DNA from: Nannocystis pusilla
GTDB taxonomy: Bacteria; Myxococcota_A; Polyangia; Nannocystales; Nannocystaceae
Assembly (NCBI RefSeq): GCF_026626665.1
Contig: NZ_JAPNKE010000002.1
Location: forward strand, 6,797,168 to 6,861,167
DNA: 64,000 nt
Reading direction: 5' to 3'
Made by a program: the position numbers and the translations under genes. Shown here piece after piece: positions 28,988-40,685 of this stretch; positions within the stretch are counted from its first letter, which is position 1; each line of letters starts with the position of its first letter. Below the pieces are notes generated by a model. It was given only the letters and a program-made list of their open reading frames with translations. It made no database searches and was not told where the DNA came from.

Positions 28988-30283
28988 ATGCCTGCACGCG
29001 GCCGACCGCAGCTCATCGAGGCCGACGACGCCCCCGCGCCGGCGCTGCTCGAGGACCTCGCGCTCGGTCATCGCGCCGCGCAGGCGGGCGCGGACGACCT
29101 GTTCGACAACCGGCTGATCCGCGGCGACAACCTCGCCGTCTTGCGCGCGCTCGGGCCGGAGTTCGCCGGGCGGGTGCAATGCGTGTACATCGACCCGCCG
29201 TACAACACCGGCCAGGTGTTCGCGCACTACGACGACGGCCTCGAGCACGAGCGCTGGCTCGCGCTGATGCGGCAGCGCCTGCTCCTCCTCCACCCGTTGC
29301 TCACCGACTCGGGCACCCTGTTCGTCCACATCGACGACAACGAGCTGGCTTACCTGATCACCGTCGCCGACGAGGTGTTCGGGCGGGCCAACCGGATCGC
29401 CGTCATCACCTTCAAACAGAGCTCCGTCTCGGGGCCCAAGGCCGTCAACGCCGGGTTCGTCAGCACCGCCAGCTTCATCGTCGTCTACGCCCGCCGGCGC
29501 GCCGCCTGGCGGCCCGGGCGGGTCCACGCCGCGACCGCCCGCGACGCTCGCTACACCCGGTGGATCGACAACATCGACGACCCGCCCGAGCGCTGGCGGC
29601 TGGTCCCGCTGCGCCAGGCCTTCGCGCGGGCCTGCGGCCTCGACCCCAGGAGCCTGCGGGGCGGCGCCCGCGAGGCCGAGCTCGAGGCCTTCGTGCTCGA
29701 CGCGCCGCACCGGGTCGTCCGCACCGCGCGGATCGCCGCCCGCGACGTCGGCGAGCCCGCGCGCCAGGTCCTGGCCCGCTCGGCCGCCGAGCCCGGGGTC
29801 GTCCTGCGCGCCGAGCGACCTGGCCGCGAGGACATGTACTTCCTCGGCGGCGAGCAGCTGATCTTCTATTCCGCCAAGGTGCGCGAGGTCGACGGCCGGC
29901 GGGTCACCGCCCAGGCGCTGTCGACGATCTGGGACGACCTCCTGCCCAACAACCTGCACAAGGAGGGCGGGGTCGAGTTCTCGCACGGCAAAAAGCCCGA
30001 GCTGCTGCTCAAGCGCTGCCTCGACGTCGCCACCGCCCCCGGCGACCTCGTGCTCGACTGCTTCGCCGGCTCCGGCACCACCGCCGCCGTCGCCCACAAG
30101 ATGCGGCGCCGCTGGCTCGCCGTCGAGCTCGGCCCCCACGCCGAGACCCATTGCCTGCCGCGCCTGCGCGCCGTCGTCGACGGCGCCGACAGGAGCGGCG
30201 CGACCGCGGCCACCGGCTGGCGCGGCGGCGGCGGCTTCCGCTTCTTCCGCCTCGCCGGCCCGCCTGCTCCGAGCGCGGGCTGA
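28988..30283 (+). CDS. Site-specific DNA adenine methyltransferase, type III Mod-like, without Res partner
   Basis: 431 residues from ATG 28988. Beta-class order: catalytic DPPYNTG (69-75) first, the SAM-binding DCFAGSGTTAAV near the C-terminus. LIRGDNLAVLRAL and HIDDNELAYL are typical of type III Mod subunits. The central region (VFGRANRIAVITFKQSS) leads to the target recognition part. No res gene or other nuclease lies beside it; the AlbA_2-ParA operon is divergent across 133 bp. It may methylate for an unrecognised restriction partner or be a solitary regulator. The 261 bp behind it hold only palindromes. Confidence 0.9.
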   Translation: MPARGRPQLIEADDAPAPALLEDLALGHRAAQAGADDLFDNRLIRGDNLAVLRALGPEFAGRVQCVYIDPPYNTGQVFAHYDDGLEHERWLALMRQRLLLLHPLLTDSGTLFVHIDDNELAYLITVADEVFGRANRIAVITFKQSSVSGPKAVNAGFVSTASFIVVYARRRAAWRPGRVHAATARDARYTRWIDNIDDPPERWRLVPLRQAFARACGLDPRSLRGGAREAELEAFVLDAPHRVVRTARIAARDVGEPARQVLARSAAEPGVVLRAERPGREDMYFLGGEQLIFYSAKVREVDGRRVTAQALSTIWDDLLPNNLHKEGGVEFSHGKKPELLLKRCLDVATAPGDLVLDCFAGSGTTAAVAHKMRRRWLAVELGPHAETHCLPRLRAVVDGADRSGATAATGWRGGGGFRFFRLAGPPAPSAG

Positions 30284-30474
30284 AATTTCCCGAAGGGCCC
30301 CGCGCCGAGCGAGCGGCTGCACCTGTCGCTGCCGGGCCCGAGCGCGGCCGGGCGCCGGAGGACCGCCGGCGGACAGCGCGATCATGGAAGTCACACCGGA
30401 ATGGCGACGGCTACCCGGGGCCGCTCGAGTTGAGCGGTCCAGCCCGCCGCTCGACCGACCCGCGAGCCCGTCGA

Positions 30475-30544
30475 GCATGCCCCTCGGGACATGCCCCTAC
30501 AAGCATGCCCCTTCGAGCATGCCCCTTCGGGCATGCCCTTCAGG

Positions 30545-30548
<4 letters not shown>
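30475..30548. repeat. Cluster of four GCATGCCCC/GGGCATGC palindromes
   Basis: Five half-palindromes follow each other: GCATGCCCCTCGGGACATG, AAGCATGCCCCTTCGAGCATG, CCCCTTCGGGCATGC and CCCTTCAGGTC, each with a TTCG-like or CTCG loop. The last overlaps the stop codon of the kinase gene on the reverse strand at 30545. Same family as elsewhere, with T-to-C changes balanced in both arms. Confidence 0.8.
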
Positions 30549-32905
<2,357 letters not shown>

Positions 32906-33301
32906 GGACGCGAGCTTAGCAGGTGCCCCCCGCCCGCGCCGCGCGTCGCGGTACGCTCGCGGCCGCAGCGCACCTGGAGCTTCCGCACCTGCCCGCGCCG
33001 GCGAGCGCGTCGTCACCCCAGGAATGGACAGCGACTCGCGCCCGCACCCGTGCAGTCGTCCGGCCCGCGACCCCGGGTCGCTGCCCGTGAAACTTTTCCC
33101 GGCGGAGCAGCGGACTCATGCGACCCGACCTCGCGCCTGCGAGATCTCTGGCGAGCCCCGCGGCGGCCGCCCCCGCGTGCGCGTGCCCCTGCGCCGGCGA
33201 CCTCCCGAGGCGGCGCGCTGCGAGCCCCCGGTCCGCCCGCGTCAAGGGCCTTTCAGACATGTCCCACGAGACATGTCCATGCGCGCCTCGGCGCGCCGCC
33301 C
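32906..33301. other. Intergenic region with one palindrome
   Basis: About 400 bp between the kinase start and the end of the Cys-rich lipoprotein gene. The only structure noted is AGACATGTCCCACGAGACATGTCC (33255-33278), a member of the palindrome family. The kinase promoter must lie here but no clear -35/-10 or -24/-12 element is seen. Confidence 0.5.
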
Positions 33302-34840
33302 TCAGCGGACGAAGATCTGGCCCGGCTTGCCGTTGAGGTCGCCGCCGACGCACGTGTCGTAGCACGTGCGCCAGCCGCTGGCGGTCAGGCCGAAGCCGTT
33401 GCCGTCGACGTCGCGCATGTGGAACGAGTCGACGTTGCTGGTGAAGCCCATCCACGCCAGCATCGACGCCCCGTTCGGGCAGGCGCCCTGGATCGCCGTC
33501 GGCTCGCCGATGTAGTAGTGCGTGTTCTGGTGGACGTCGACGAAGTTGGCGACCACCGTGTGGCGGTAGATCGTGCCGGCGAACGCCTTGCTGCCGGCGT
33601 GGTTGCCGAACAGCACCTGCGTGAACGCGACGGCCTTGCCGGCGACGTCGAGCGCGTACGCGTTGCCGTCGTCGGCGAGCGAGCCCTGGGCCGCGCGCCA
33701 GCCGAAGCTGCCGCCGCCGTCGGTGTCGGCGCAGCCGGGCGCCGACGGGGTGTTGCGCGAGCGGCCGACCAGCGTCCAGCCGCCGCCGTCGATCGTCATC
33801 TCGCAGTACACGTCGAACGGCATGCGCGGCCCGTCGCCGTCGACGTCGATCTGGTAGACCCCGTTCGGCGTGCTCGGCAGGCCGCTCTTGAGCTGCTTGC
33901 AGTTCATCGGCAGGTTGCACGAGCCGTTGACGCAGGCCCCCGTCGAGCAGTCGGTGTCGGCCGCGCAGTTCTTGCCCTTGTTGCAGGTCTTGCACGACCC
34001 GCCGCAGTCGATGTCGGTCTCGTCGCCGCTCTGGATGCCGTCGCTGCAGCTCGAGTTCTTGCACTCGACCGTGCACGCGTCGAGGTTGCTGAGGTTGGCG
34101 TCGTCGCACTCCTCGACCCCGGCCTGCACCGCCCCGTCGCCGCACTCGGCGTTCAAGCAGGTGTTGAGGCAGGCGTCGCCGTCGACCTGGTTGCCGTCGT
34201 CGCACTCCTCGTTCGGCTGCAGCGCCCCGTCGCCGCAGGTGGCGCTCTTGCACATCGCCGTACACGCGTCGGCGTCGTCGTCGTTGCCGTCGTCGCACGC
34301 CTCGCCCGGCCCGACGATCCCGTCGCCGCACACTGCCAGCGCGCACGCGTTGGTGCAGTCGTCGCTGTCGGTCATGTTGCCGTCGTCGCACGCCTCGCCC
34401 GGCCCGACGATCCCGTCGCCGCAGCCGGCCGCCTCGCACGCGCTGGTGCAGTCGTCGCCGTCGTCCGGATTGCCGTCGTCGCACGCCTCGACCCCGGTCT
34501 GCACCAGCCCGTCGCCGCACACCGCCAGCCTGCAGCCCGCCGTGCACGCGCCGGCGTCGTCGTTGTCGCCGCCGGCGTCGCACTCCTCGTCGCCCTCGAC
34601 CTTGCCGTCGCCGCACTCCGGCATCGGCGGCTCCGTCGCGCCGCCGCCCATGTCGTCGCCCGGACCGCCGGTGGTGGGCGCGCTCGTCGACACCTCCGTC
34701 GGCGAGGTCATCGTCGACGGCGAGGTCATCGTCGCGGTCGCCGACGACGTTCCGAACCCGGTCGACGGATCTTCGCCGCTGGCACAGGCACCCAAACACG
34801 ACGCGGCGACCACGAGACACGGAGCGACGAAGCGGTTCAC
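33302..34840 (-). CDS. Cys-rich lipoprotein with DUF4215 repeats and fibrinogen-like C-terminus
   Basis: 512 residues from GTG 34840. The signal peptide ends in CLGACAS, a lipobox. After a Ser/Thr/Pro linker come six 31-33 residue repeats of the myxobacterial Cys-rich type (CGDGxxxxxEECDDGN...DACTxxC), then one variant repeat (SCSDGIQSGDETDIDCGG). The C-terminal 180 residues (MNCKQLKSGLPSTPNGVYQ, GDGPRMPFDVYCEMTIDGGGWTLVG) are a fibrinogen-C/GON-like domain, which in other proteins binds carbohydrate. A cell-surface adhesin or sugar-binding protein is the likely role. Repeats 3 and 4 are nearly identical at their start, suggesting recent duplication. Confidence 0.9.
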   Translation of the reverse strand: MNRFVAPCLVVAASCLGACASGEDPSTGFGTSSATATMTSPSTMTSPTEVSTSAPTTGGPGDDMGGGATEPPMPECGDGKVEGDEECDAGGDNDDAGACTAGCRLAVCGDGLVQTGVEACDDGNPDDGDDCTSACEAAGCGDGIVGPGEACDDGNMTDSDDCTNACALAVCGDGIVGPGEACDDGNDDDADACTAMCKSATCGDGALQPNEECDDGNQVDGDACLNTCLNAECGDGAVQAGVEECDDANLSNLDACTVECKNSSCSDGIQSGDETDIDCGGSCKTCNKGKNCAADTDCSTGACVNGSCNLPMNCKQLKSGLPSTPNGVYQIDVDGDGPRMPFDVYCEMTIDGGGWTLVGRSRNTPSAPGCADTDGGGSFGWRAAQGSLADDGNAYALDVAGKAVAFTQVLFGNHAGSKAFAGTIYRHTVVANFVDVHQNTHYYIGEPTAIQGACPNGASMLAWMGFTSNVDSFHMRDVDGNGFGLTASGWRTCYDTCVGGDLNGKPGQIFVR

Positions 34841-35163
34841 GGCGCAGGACGCTATCAGATGGGGCCTGAGACCCTCAAGGCGCGCGAATTCGCCGCTGCG
34901 CAGCCACCTGTGCATCTGCAGGCCCCGCCGCCCCGACGCGCGATCACGCCCGGCCGGCGGCCGCGTCGCCGCCGCGCCGGTGCCACCAATCGCGGCGCCA
35001 CGGTCTGCGCATTCGCGACGGACGTCGCATGTCCCAAGAGACATCTCGGTCACGCTCCGCCGCGACAGCGCCATCACCCCGCGACATCGACGTCGTGGAC
35101 ACACGCACGGGCGACGACGTCGGGTCGCTGGCAGCCCCCGCGGTCGTCGTGCATCCTTCATCC
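34841..35163. other. Divergent intergenic region with palindrome
   Basis: About 320 bp between two divergent lipoprotein genes. It holds CATGTCCCAAGAGACAT (35028-35044) of the palindrome family. Promoters for both genes should lie here; none is recognisable by eye. Confidence 0.5.
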
Positions 35164-36396
35164 ATGGCTTGGTTTACGCGGCAAAACATGACGATCTGGG
35201 GCGCGACGGCCTGCCTGCTGGCATGCTGCGGGCCCGGAGCGCCGGGCGAGTCCAGCTCCGACTCGAGCGAGGGCACCGGGGGCAGCCCCGGCAGCGGCAC
35301 CCTCGACCCCGACCCCACCACCTCGCTCCCACCCGCCACCTCGGCGACCTCCGGCGAGACCGGCGAGCCCGACGACACCGGCGCGACGGGCTTCGACACC
35401 GCCGACACCGAGCTCCCGCCCGACCCCGGCGTCCCGCTCGAGCAGTTCACCTGCGCCGGCGCCCGCTGGCGCTTCGTCGACCCGACGCCGAGCTTGCCGG
35501 GCGCCGCCGCCGTCGACTCGCGCGGGCACCTGCGCGTGACGAGCTCGTGGTCGATCCTCGACCTCGACGAGACCGGCCAGCTCGTCGGCCAGCTCGACGC
35601 TTCGCCGCCGTGGGGCTGGGGCGGCCTCGACGCGGGCGACAACGTGTACCTGTCGTTCCACGACGAGGCGAGCGGTCGCAAGGGGCTGCGCAAGTTCGCG
35701 GCGACCGGAGCGCCGCTGTGGGAGATCGATCGCGGCCCGGCGTCCGACCCGCAGGATTTCGCCGGCCGGGTGACGGTCGCGCCCGACGGCACGACGCTCG
35801 TCGGCGGCCGCCAGCACGACCGCGTCGAACGCTACGACGCCGCCGGCGCGACGGTGTGGGACAAGACGCTCGCCGACAAGCGCTTCGACGACCCGTTCGC
35901 CATGAACACCGCCGGGGTTGTGGTGGCGCTGCGCCACGGCGCCGAAGGTGCGGTCATCGCCCTCGCGCCCGACGCCTCCGTGCTGTGGGAGCACCCGTTC
36001 GCCACCGATCCGCGCGGCCACGCCGACATCGCCGAGAGCGGCGAGGTCGTGGCGGCGTCGTACAGCTGGCCGCCCCACATGATCCGCCTGGCCGCCGACG
36101 GCAGCGTGCAATGGGACAGGGTGATCGAGCTGCCGCAGCTGGCCCACGGCGCCGTCTCCGGGCTGGCGACCAACGAGGCCGGCGAGATCGTCCTGGCAGT
36201 CCCCGCGCTCCTGGGCGACACGAACGTGGCCGCCGCCGTCCGGCTCGACGCGAGCGGCGAGGTCGTCGCGGTCCACGCCTGCGACCCCACCAGCCTCGGC
36301 ATGACCGTCTCCCTCGACGAGGCCGGCACGATCTACCTGACCGGGATCGTCTGGGCCGAAGACGGCGAACACCTGTTCGCGGTCGCGCTCGAGTGA
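35164..36396 (+). CDS. Lipoprotein with predicted beta-propeller
   Basis: 410 residues from ATG 35164; an ATG at 35188 is also possible. The leader ends TACLLACCG, a lipobox. A Ser/Gly/Thr/Asp linker of about 70 residues follows. The remainder has repeated beta-blade phrases of the PQQ/delta-60 kind: GQLVGQLDASPPWGWGG, GAPLWEIDRG, GATVWDKTLAD, ASVLWEHPFA, GSVQWDRVIEL, SGEVVAVHAC. This suggests a six- or seven-bladed propeller on the cell surface. No catalytic residues are apparent. Confidence 0.8.
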   Translation: MAWFTRQNMTIWGATACLLACCGPGAPGESSSDSSEGTGGSPGSGTLDPDPTTSLPPATSATSGETGEPDDTGATGFDTADTELPPDPGVPLEQFTCAGARWRFVDPTPSLPGAAAVDSRGHLRVTSSWSILDLDETGQLVGQLDASPPWGWGGLDAGDNVYLSFHDEASGRKGLRKFAATGAPLWEIDRGPASDPQDFAGRVTVAPDGTTLVGGRQHDRVERYDAAGATVWDKTLADKRFDDPFAMNTAGVVVALRHGAEGAVIALAPDASVLWEHPFATDPRGHADIAESGEVVAASYSWPPHMIRLAADGSVQWDRVIELPQLAHGAVSGLATNEAGEIVLAVPALLGDTNVAAAVRLDASGEVVAVHACDPTSLGMTVSLDEAGTIYLTGIVWAEDGEHLFAVALE

Positions 36397-36413
36397 GCGC
36401 CGCGAGCTCCATC

Positions 36414-36476
36414 GACATGTCCTCGGGGACATCTTCCTGATAGCACCCACATGTCCTATGGGACATTCATGACATT
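36414..36476. repeat. Two palindromes after propeller lipoprotein
   Basis: GACATGTCCTCGGGGACATC (36414-36433) and ACATGTCCTATGGGACAT (36449-36466), followed by a spare half ATGACAT. A decayed copy, CATGCCTCATAGGAAATG, lies near 36535. They separate two convergent genes and could act as bidirectional terminators. Confidence 0.8.
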
Positions 36477-36574
36477 TCTTCGCCCCGCGCTCGCAGGCGC
36501 GGGACGAACCCAGGCCTGCGGGCGTTGCTTTCGACATGCCTCATAGGAAATGACCATTTGGCCATTTCAATGAT

Positions 36575-37467
36575 TCACGCCAGAGCGCCGCGGAGGTGCT
36601 CGACGAACGCGCGCACGCGCGGCGTGCCGCGCAGCTCGACGCGGTAGAGCGCGGCCACCGACGCGCCTGCGGTCGTCCACTGCGGCAAGATCGCCCGCAG
36701 CTTGCCCGCGGCCAGCTCGGGGGCGACCAGCCAGTCGGGCAGCAGCGCCACGCCGAGGCCGGCGACGGCCGCGTCGCGCAGCACCGCCAGCACGTTGCAG
36801 GCCAGCACCTCGCGCACGGACACCGTCTCCTCGCGCGGCGGCCGGGAGAAGCGCCAGCGGGTCGCGGGCGCCCGGAGCCGTAGACCTGCACCAGCGCGTC
36901 GTGGCGGGCCAGCGCGGCCGGCTCCTTCGGCTCGCCGCGGCGGCGCAGGTAGCTCGGCGCCGCCACTGCCACGCGGGGCACCGTGCTCAGCGGCACTGCG
37001 ATCAGCGCGTCGGAGGCCTGGGGCAGCAGCGTGGTCGCGCGGATCGCCACGTCGACCCCGTCGCCGACCAGGTCCGTCAGGCGGTCTTCGAGGCGCAGGT
37101 CGACGCGCAGGCGCGGGTGCGCGGCGAACAACGCCGGCAGCGTCGGCGCCACCCGCAGCCCGCCGAACGTCACCGACGCCGCCACCACCAGCCGGCCCTC
37201 GACCGCGTCGCTGCGGCGGGCCGCCGTCTGGGCCTCCTCGACCTCGCGCAAGATCTGGACGCAGCGCTCGTAGTACGCCCGACCCACCTCCGTCACCGTC
37301 AGGCGCCGCGTCGTCCGCAGCACCAGCGTCGCGCCGAGCTCCTCCTCGAGCGCGCGCAGCTGGCGGCTGATCGCCGGGGTCGACAGGCGCAGGCGGCGGG
37401 CCGCGGCCGACAGGCTGCCGCCCTCCACGATCCGCACGAACGTCGCCATCTGGCTCAGGAGGTCCAT
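36575..37467 (-). CDS. LysR family transcriptional regulator, one apparent frameshift
   Basis: From ATG 37467 the N-terminal winged helix reads MATFVRIVEGGSLSAAARRL, LSTPAISRQLRALEEELG, LVLRTTRRLTVTEVGRAYY, followed by the substrate-binding domain (RLVVAASVTFGGLRVAP, VDVAIRATTLL). At about 36868 one G must be added in the GGG of CTCCGGGCGCC to continue as APATRWRFSRPPREETVSV and to end PRVRAFVEHLRGALA at 36575. Restored length 297 residues. It is divergent from the SDR gene at 37581 over 113 bp, so it probably regulates that gene. Confidence 0.9.
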
Positions 37468-37580
37468 GCCGCGAGCTTTTCCGATTGTTGCGCGCGACGC
37501 AAGAGTCCCTTGTGCCCGTCGGGTCTACTGCGCGCGCCCGCCTGCCGCCATGTTCTGCCGCAGACAGCGAGGCACAAACC

Positions 37581-38324
37581 ATGGCCAACTTCACCGACAA
37601 GGTCGTACTCATCACCGGCATCTCTTCGGGCATCGGTCGCGCGACCGCGCGGGCCTTCGCGGCCGCCGGGGCCCGGCTCGTGCTCGGCAGCCGCGACGCC
37701 GGCGCCGGCGACGCTCTGACGGCAGAGCTGCGCGAGCGCGGCACCGAGGCGCTGTTCCTCGCCACCGACGTGACCGCCTCCGGCGGCCTCGAGGCGCTGG
37801 TGGCCGCCGGCCTGCGCCGCTTCGACCGCCTCGACGTCGCCGTCAACAACGCCGGGGTCGAGGTCACCGGGGCGATCGACGGCGGCGACGAGGCCGCCTT
37901 CGACCGCGCCTTCGACACCAACGTCAAGGGCGTGTGGCGGGCGCTGCGGGCCGAGATCCCCGCGCTCCTGCGCGGCCCCGGCGGCGCGATCGTCAACCTC
38001 GGCTCCGTCGCCGGCATGCGCGGCATGCCGGGCGCGAGCGTCTACGCCGCGACCAAGTTCGCGGTCGAGGGTCTCACGCGCTCCGCCGCGCTCGAGCTCG
38101 CGCCGCACAAGATCCGCGTCAACGCGGTCGCGCCGGGCCCCGTCGCCACGCCGATGCTCGACCGCTTCACCGGCGGCCACCCCGAGGTCATGGCCCAGCG
38201 CGTCCCGCTCGGGCGCCTCGCCGCGCCGGAGGAGATCGCCCGCGCCGTGCTGTGGCTGGCCTCCGACGACGCGTCCTTCGTCACCGGCACCACGCTCGCC
38301 GTCGACGGCGGCTTCCTGGCGTGA
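37581..38324 (+). CDS. Short-chain dehydrogenase/reductase (SDR)
   Basis: 247 residues from ATG 37581. Classical SDR: cofactor motif TGISSGIGRATA (14-25), Asp in ATDVTASGG, NNAGVEVTG, catalytic Ser in NLGSVAGMRG, YxxxK as YAATK, and AVDGGFLA at the end. The residue after beta-2 (GSRDAG) suggests NADP preference, which is only a guess. Substrate unknown. Likely target of the divergent LysR regulator. Confidence 0.93.
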   Translation: MANFTDKVVLITGISSGIGRATARAFAAAGARLVLGSRDAGAGDALTAELRERGTEALFLATDVTASGGLEALVAAGLRRFDRLDVAVNNAGVEVTGAIDGGDEAAFDRAFDTNVKGVWRALRAEIPALLRGPGGAIVNLGSVAGMRGMPGASVYAATKFAVEGLTRSAALELAPHKIRVNAVAPGPVATPMLDRFTGGHPEVMAQRVPLGRLAAPEEIARAVLWLASDDASFVTGTTLAVDGGFLA

Positions 38325-38459
38325 GCTCCATTCGTCGCTGCGCTCGCGGGCGAGCCGTGGACGCGAGCGCAGCGACGCGCGAGCGCGCAGCACCGCGCGA
38401 TCCGTCGCGACCATGGATTCGAACGCGAGGCGCGGTCCGGCCTAAGCTCGCGCCGCTTC

Positions 38460-39157
38460 ATGGCCAACTTTCGCGTCCACGTCCTCGGTGCGGCGATCCC
38501 CTCGGCGCTCGCGGCAGGTCTGGCGGTCGCGGGCGGCCTGGCGACGCCTCTGGTCGGCGGCGTCTGCTTCGGCCTCGGCGTGCTCGGCGGCATGCTCCCC
38601 GACATCGACGCCGACAGCTCCGTGCCGACCCGCATCATCTTCGGCGCCCTCGCCGTGGCCGCGGCCGCGGCGGTCGTCCTGGCGCTCCACGACGACCTCG
38701 CGCCGTGGCTCGTCGCGCTCGCGGCCGTCGCCGCCTTCCTGCTGGTCCGCGTCGGCCTGCGTGGCTTCACCGCCTGGCTCTGCGTCCACCGCGGCCTCGT
38801 GCACTCGCTCCCGTTCGCCGCGCTGGTCGGCGTCGCGGCGGTGCTCGTCGCCTCGCGCGCCTTCCACCTCGCGCCGACCCCCGCCTGGCTCGCGGGCGTG
38901 TTCCTCACCGGCGGCTTTCTCGTCCACCTCGCGCTCGACGAGCTGTTCAGCGTCGACCTCGTCGGCGCGCGCATCAAAGATCCTTCGGCACCGCGCTCAA
39001 GCTCGGCAGCCGCCGCCAGTGGTTCATCACCGCCGTGCTCTACGCCGGCGTGGTCGCCCTCGTGACGATCGCCCCGTCCGCCGATCCGTTCGTGCGCGAC
39101 GTGACCTCCAGGCGCACGCGCGCCGCGATCGCGGCGACCTTCGCCTGGCTGCCCTGA
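38460..39157 (+). CDS. DUF457/YdjM-type membrane metal-dependent hydrolase, one apparent frameshift
   Basis: From ATG 38460: AAIPSALAAGLAVAGGLATP, GLGVLGGMLPDIDADSS, VHRGLVHSLPFAALVGV, FLTGGFLVHLALDELFSVD. The DID and HRGxxHS motifs and the HLALDE motif are the metal-binding residues of this membrane family. Near 38984 one base is missing (AAAGATCC); the other frame continues SFGTALKLGSRRQWFI to a stop at 39155-39157. Restored length 232 residues. About five membrane helices. Role unknown; relatives are induced in DNA-damage or lipid contexts. Confidence 0.85.
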
Positions 39158-39500
39158 CTGTCAGAGGCTCCGTCGGCCGATTCACGCGCGTCGTCTCGCC
39201 TTCGATCATGCTCTGCGACGAGCCGATGACCCGCCCCGCGGCCTCACCATCGCGCCGAACTCCGTCCTCTTCCTCGAAGACGGCGACCTCGTGATCCTCG
39301 CGGCGGCCGCTGCTGCGCCGTGAATCACACGCTCCGCCGCGACGCAGCACGCGGCGGGACCTCCGCGACTTCGCCCGCGTCCGGCGCTCGCCGGGGCCGT
39401 CCATGGGTATGTCCTTCGAGACAGGTCCGGGGATCCACCCCGCCCCGACGCGCCGGCGCGCTTGACAGCGCAGCCGCGATGCCGTGTCCTCCTCGCCCGC
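39158..39500. other. Intergenic region with one palindrome
   Basis: About 340 bp without a convincing gene. TATGTCCTTCGAGACAGGTCC (39408-39428) belongs to the palindrome family. Nothing else is seen. Confidence 0.5.
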
Positions 39501-40592
39501 ATGGCGACCCCTCCCGACGACCTGTTCGAGCAAGTCCTCCCGCTCCTCGGCCGACGCACCGACGATCCCGCGGTCATCGCCTTCCACGCGGCGCGCGGCC
39601 TCAAGCCGCCGCCCGTCGTGACCAAGACCGACATGCTCTACGACGTGCGCGACAAGCAGGCCGGCATGGTGTTGAACTACCAGGCGGAGGTGCGGCGCGC
39701 CGGCTTCTATCCGCCGCGCAAGGAGGGCGGCAAGTACGTCGCCTATCTGTCGTCGGTCGAGTTCCGCCCGTCGTTCGCCGGGCAGATCGCCGGCGAGTTC
39801 ACCGTCTCCCTGCCCGAGGCCGACGCGAAGGCGCTGGCCCTGCGGCTCGAGGACGGCACGTGGGACACGTCGATGTACCGCGGCTACGTCGTGCGGCGCG
39901 CCGACGGCCACGAGGTCGTGTTCGTCTACGACAGCGACGACGACACCTTCGTCGAGGTGCGCCTCCAGCTCGAGGAGCTCGACGACGCCGATCCGGCGCT
40001 CGAGCAGTGGGCCGCGGAGGCGCAGGCGAACGCCGCCCCGACGCCAGCGCGCGTGTTCCCGAAACACGGCAGCCGGGCCCCCGAGAACGAGCCGCTGCCC
40101 CCCGCGCTGGCGGCCCTTCATGAATTGCAGGACGGCGACGGCCTCGGCGACATCGACTTCGAGCTGCTGGCGGAGATCGAGGCCGGCGGACCCAAGGCGT
40201 GGACCGGCAACCCGGCGGCGGAGCACGAGTTCCGGGTGTTCGCGCAGGACGGCTCGGGCGGCCTGGTCGCGTTCTGGGTCGTCCACCACGACGGCGGCGC
40301 AGCGCGGCCGCTGGTCGAGCAGCCCGTCGTGTTCCTCGGCTCGGAGGGCGAGGTCGGCCCGGTCGCCAAGGACCTCGCCGACTTCCTGCACCTGCTGGCC
40401 GCCGGCGTCGGGCCGTACGAGGTCGTGCAATATGGATCGACCGAGAGCGAGTCGCCGCAGCCCGCCATCGCCGAGCTCGCGCAGAAGTTCTTCCCCGAGC
40501 GCGGCGATCGCGACGCGCAGACGATCGTCCTCGAGGCCCAGCGCGACTACGGCGACCTCGGCGACCGGCTCGCAGCGCTCGACCGGCACTGA
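39501..40592 (+). CDS. Two-domain protein with C-terminal SMI1/KNR4-like (SUKH) domain
   Basis: 363 residues from ATG 39501. The C-terminal half fits the SMI1/KNR4 (SUKH) immunity superfamily: EFRVFAQDGSGGLVAFWVVH, VEQPVVFLGSEGEVGPVAKDL, DFLHLLAAGVGPYE. The N-terminal half (DDPAVIAFHAARGLKPPP, DKQAGMVLNYQAEV, RRAGFYPPRKEGGKYVAYL) is a separate domain similar in tone to other immunity-like proteins, but I cannot name it. SUKH proteins neutralise polymorphic toxins or act as scaffolds. No toxin gene is visible beside it. The following gene may be its partner. Confidence 0.75.
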   Translation: MATPPDDLFEQVLPLLGRRTDDPAVIAFHAARGLKPPPVVTKTDMLYDVRDKQAGMVLNYQAEVRRAGFYPPRKEGGKYVAYLSSVEFRPSFAGQIAGEFTVSLPEADAKALALRLEDGTWDTSMYRGYVVRRADGHEVVFVYDSDDDTFVEVRLQLEELDDADPALEQWAAEAQANAAPTPARVFPKHGSRAPENEPLPPALAALHELQDGDGLGDIDFELLAEIEAGGPKAWTGNPAAEHEFRVFAQDGSGGLVAFWVVHHDGGAARPLVEQPVVFLGSEGEVGPVAKDLADFLHLLAAGVGPYEVVQYGSTESESPQPAIAELAQKFFPERGDRDAQTIVLEAQRDYGDLGDRLAALDRH

Positions 40593-40685
40593 CCGCGAGC
40601 TCGCCCGAACCGCTCCTCACGGGCGCGGACGAGCCGCGGACCGCCGGATACGCAGCCTCGGAGTGATGCTACGCTCGCCGCGCCG

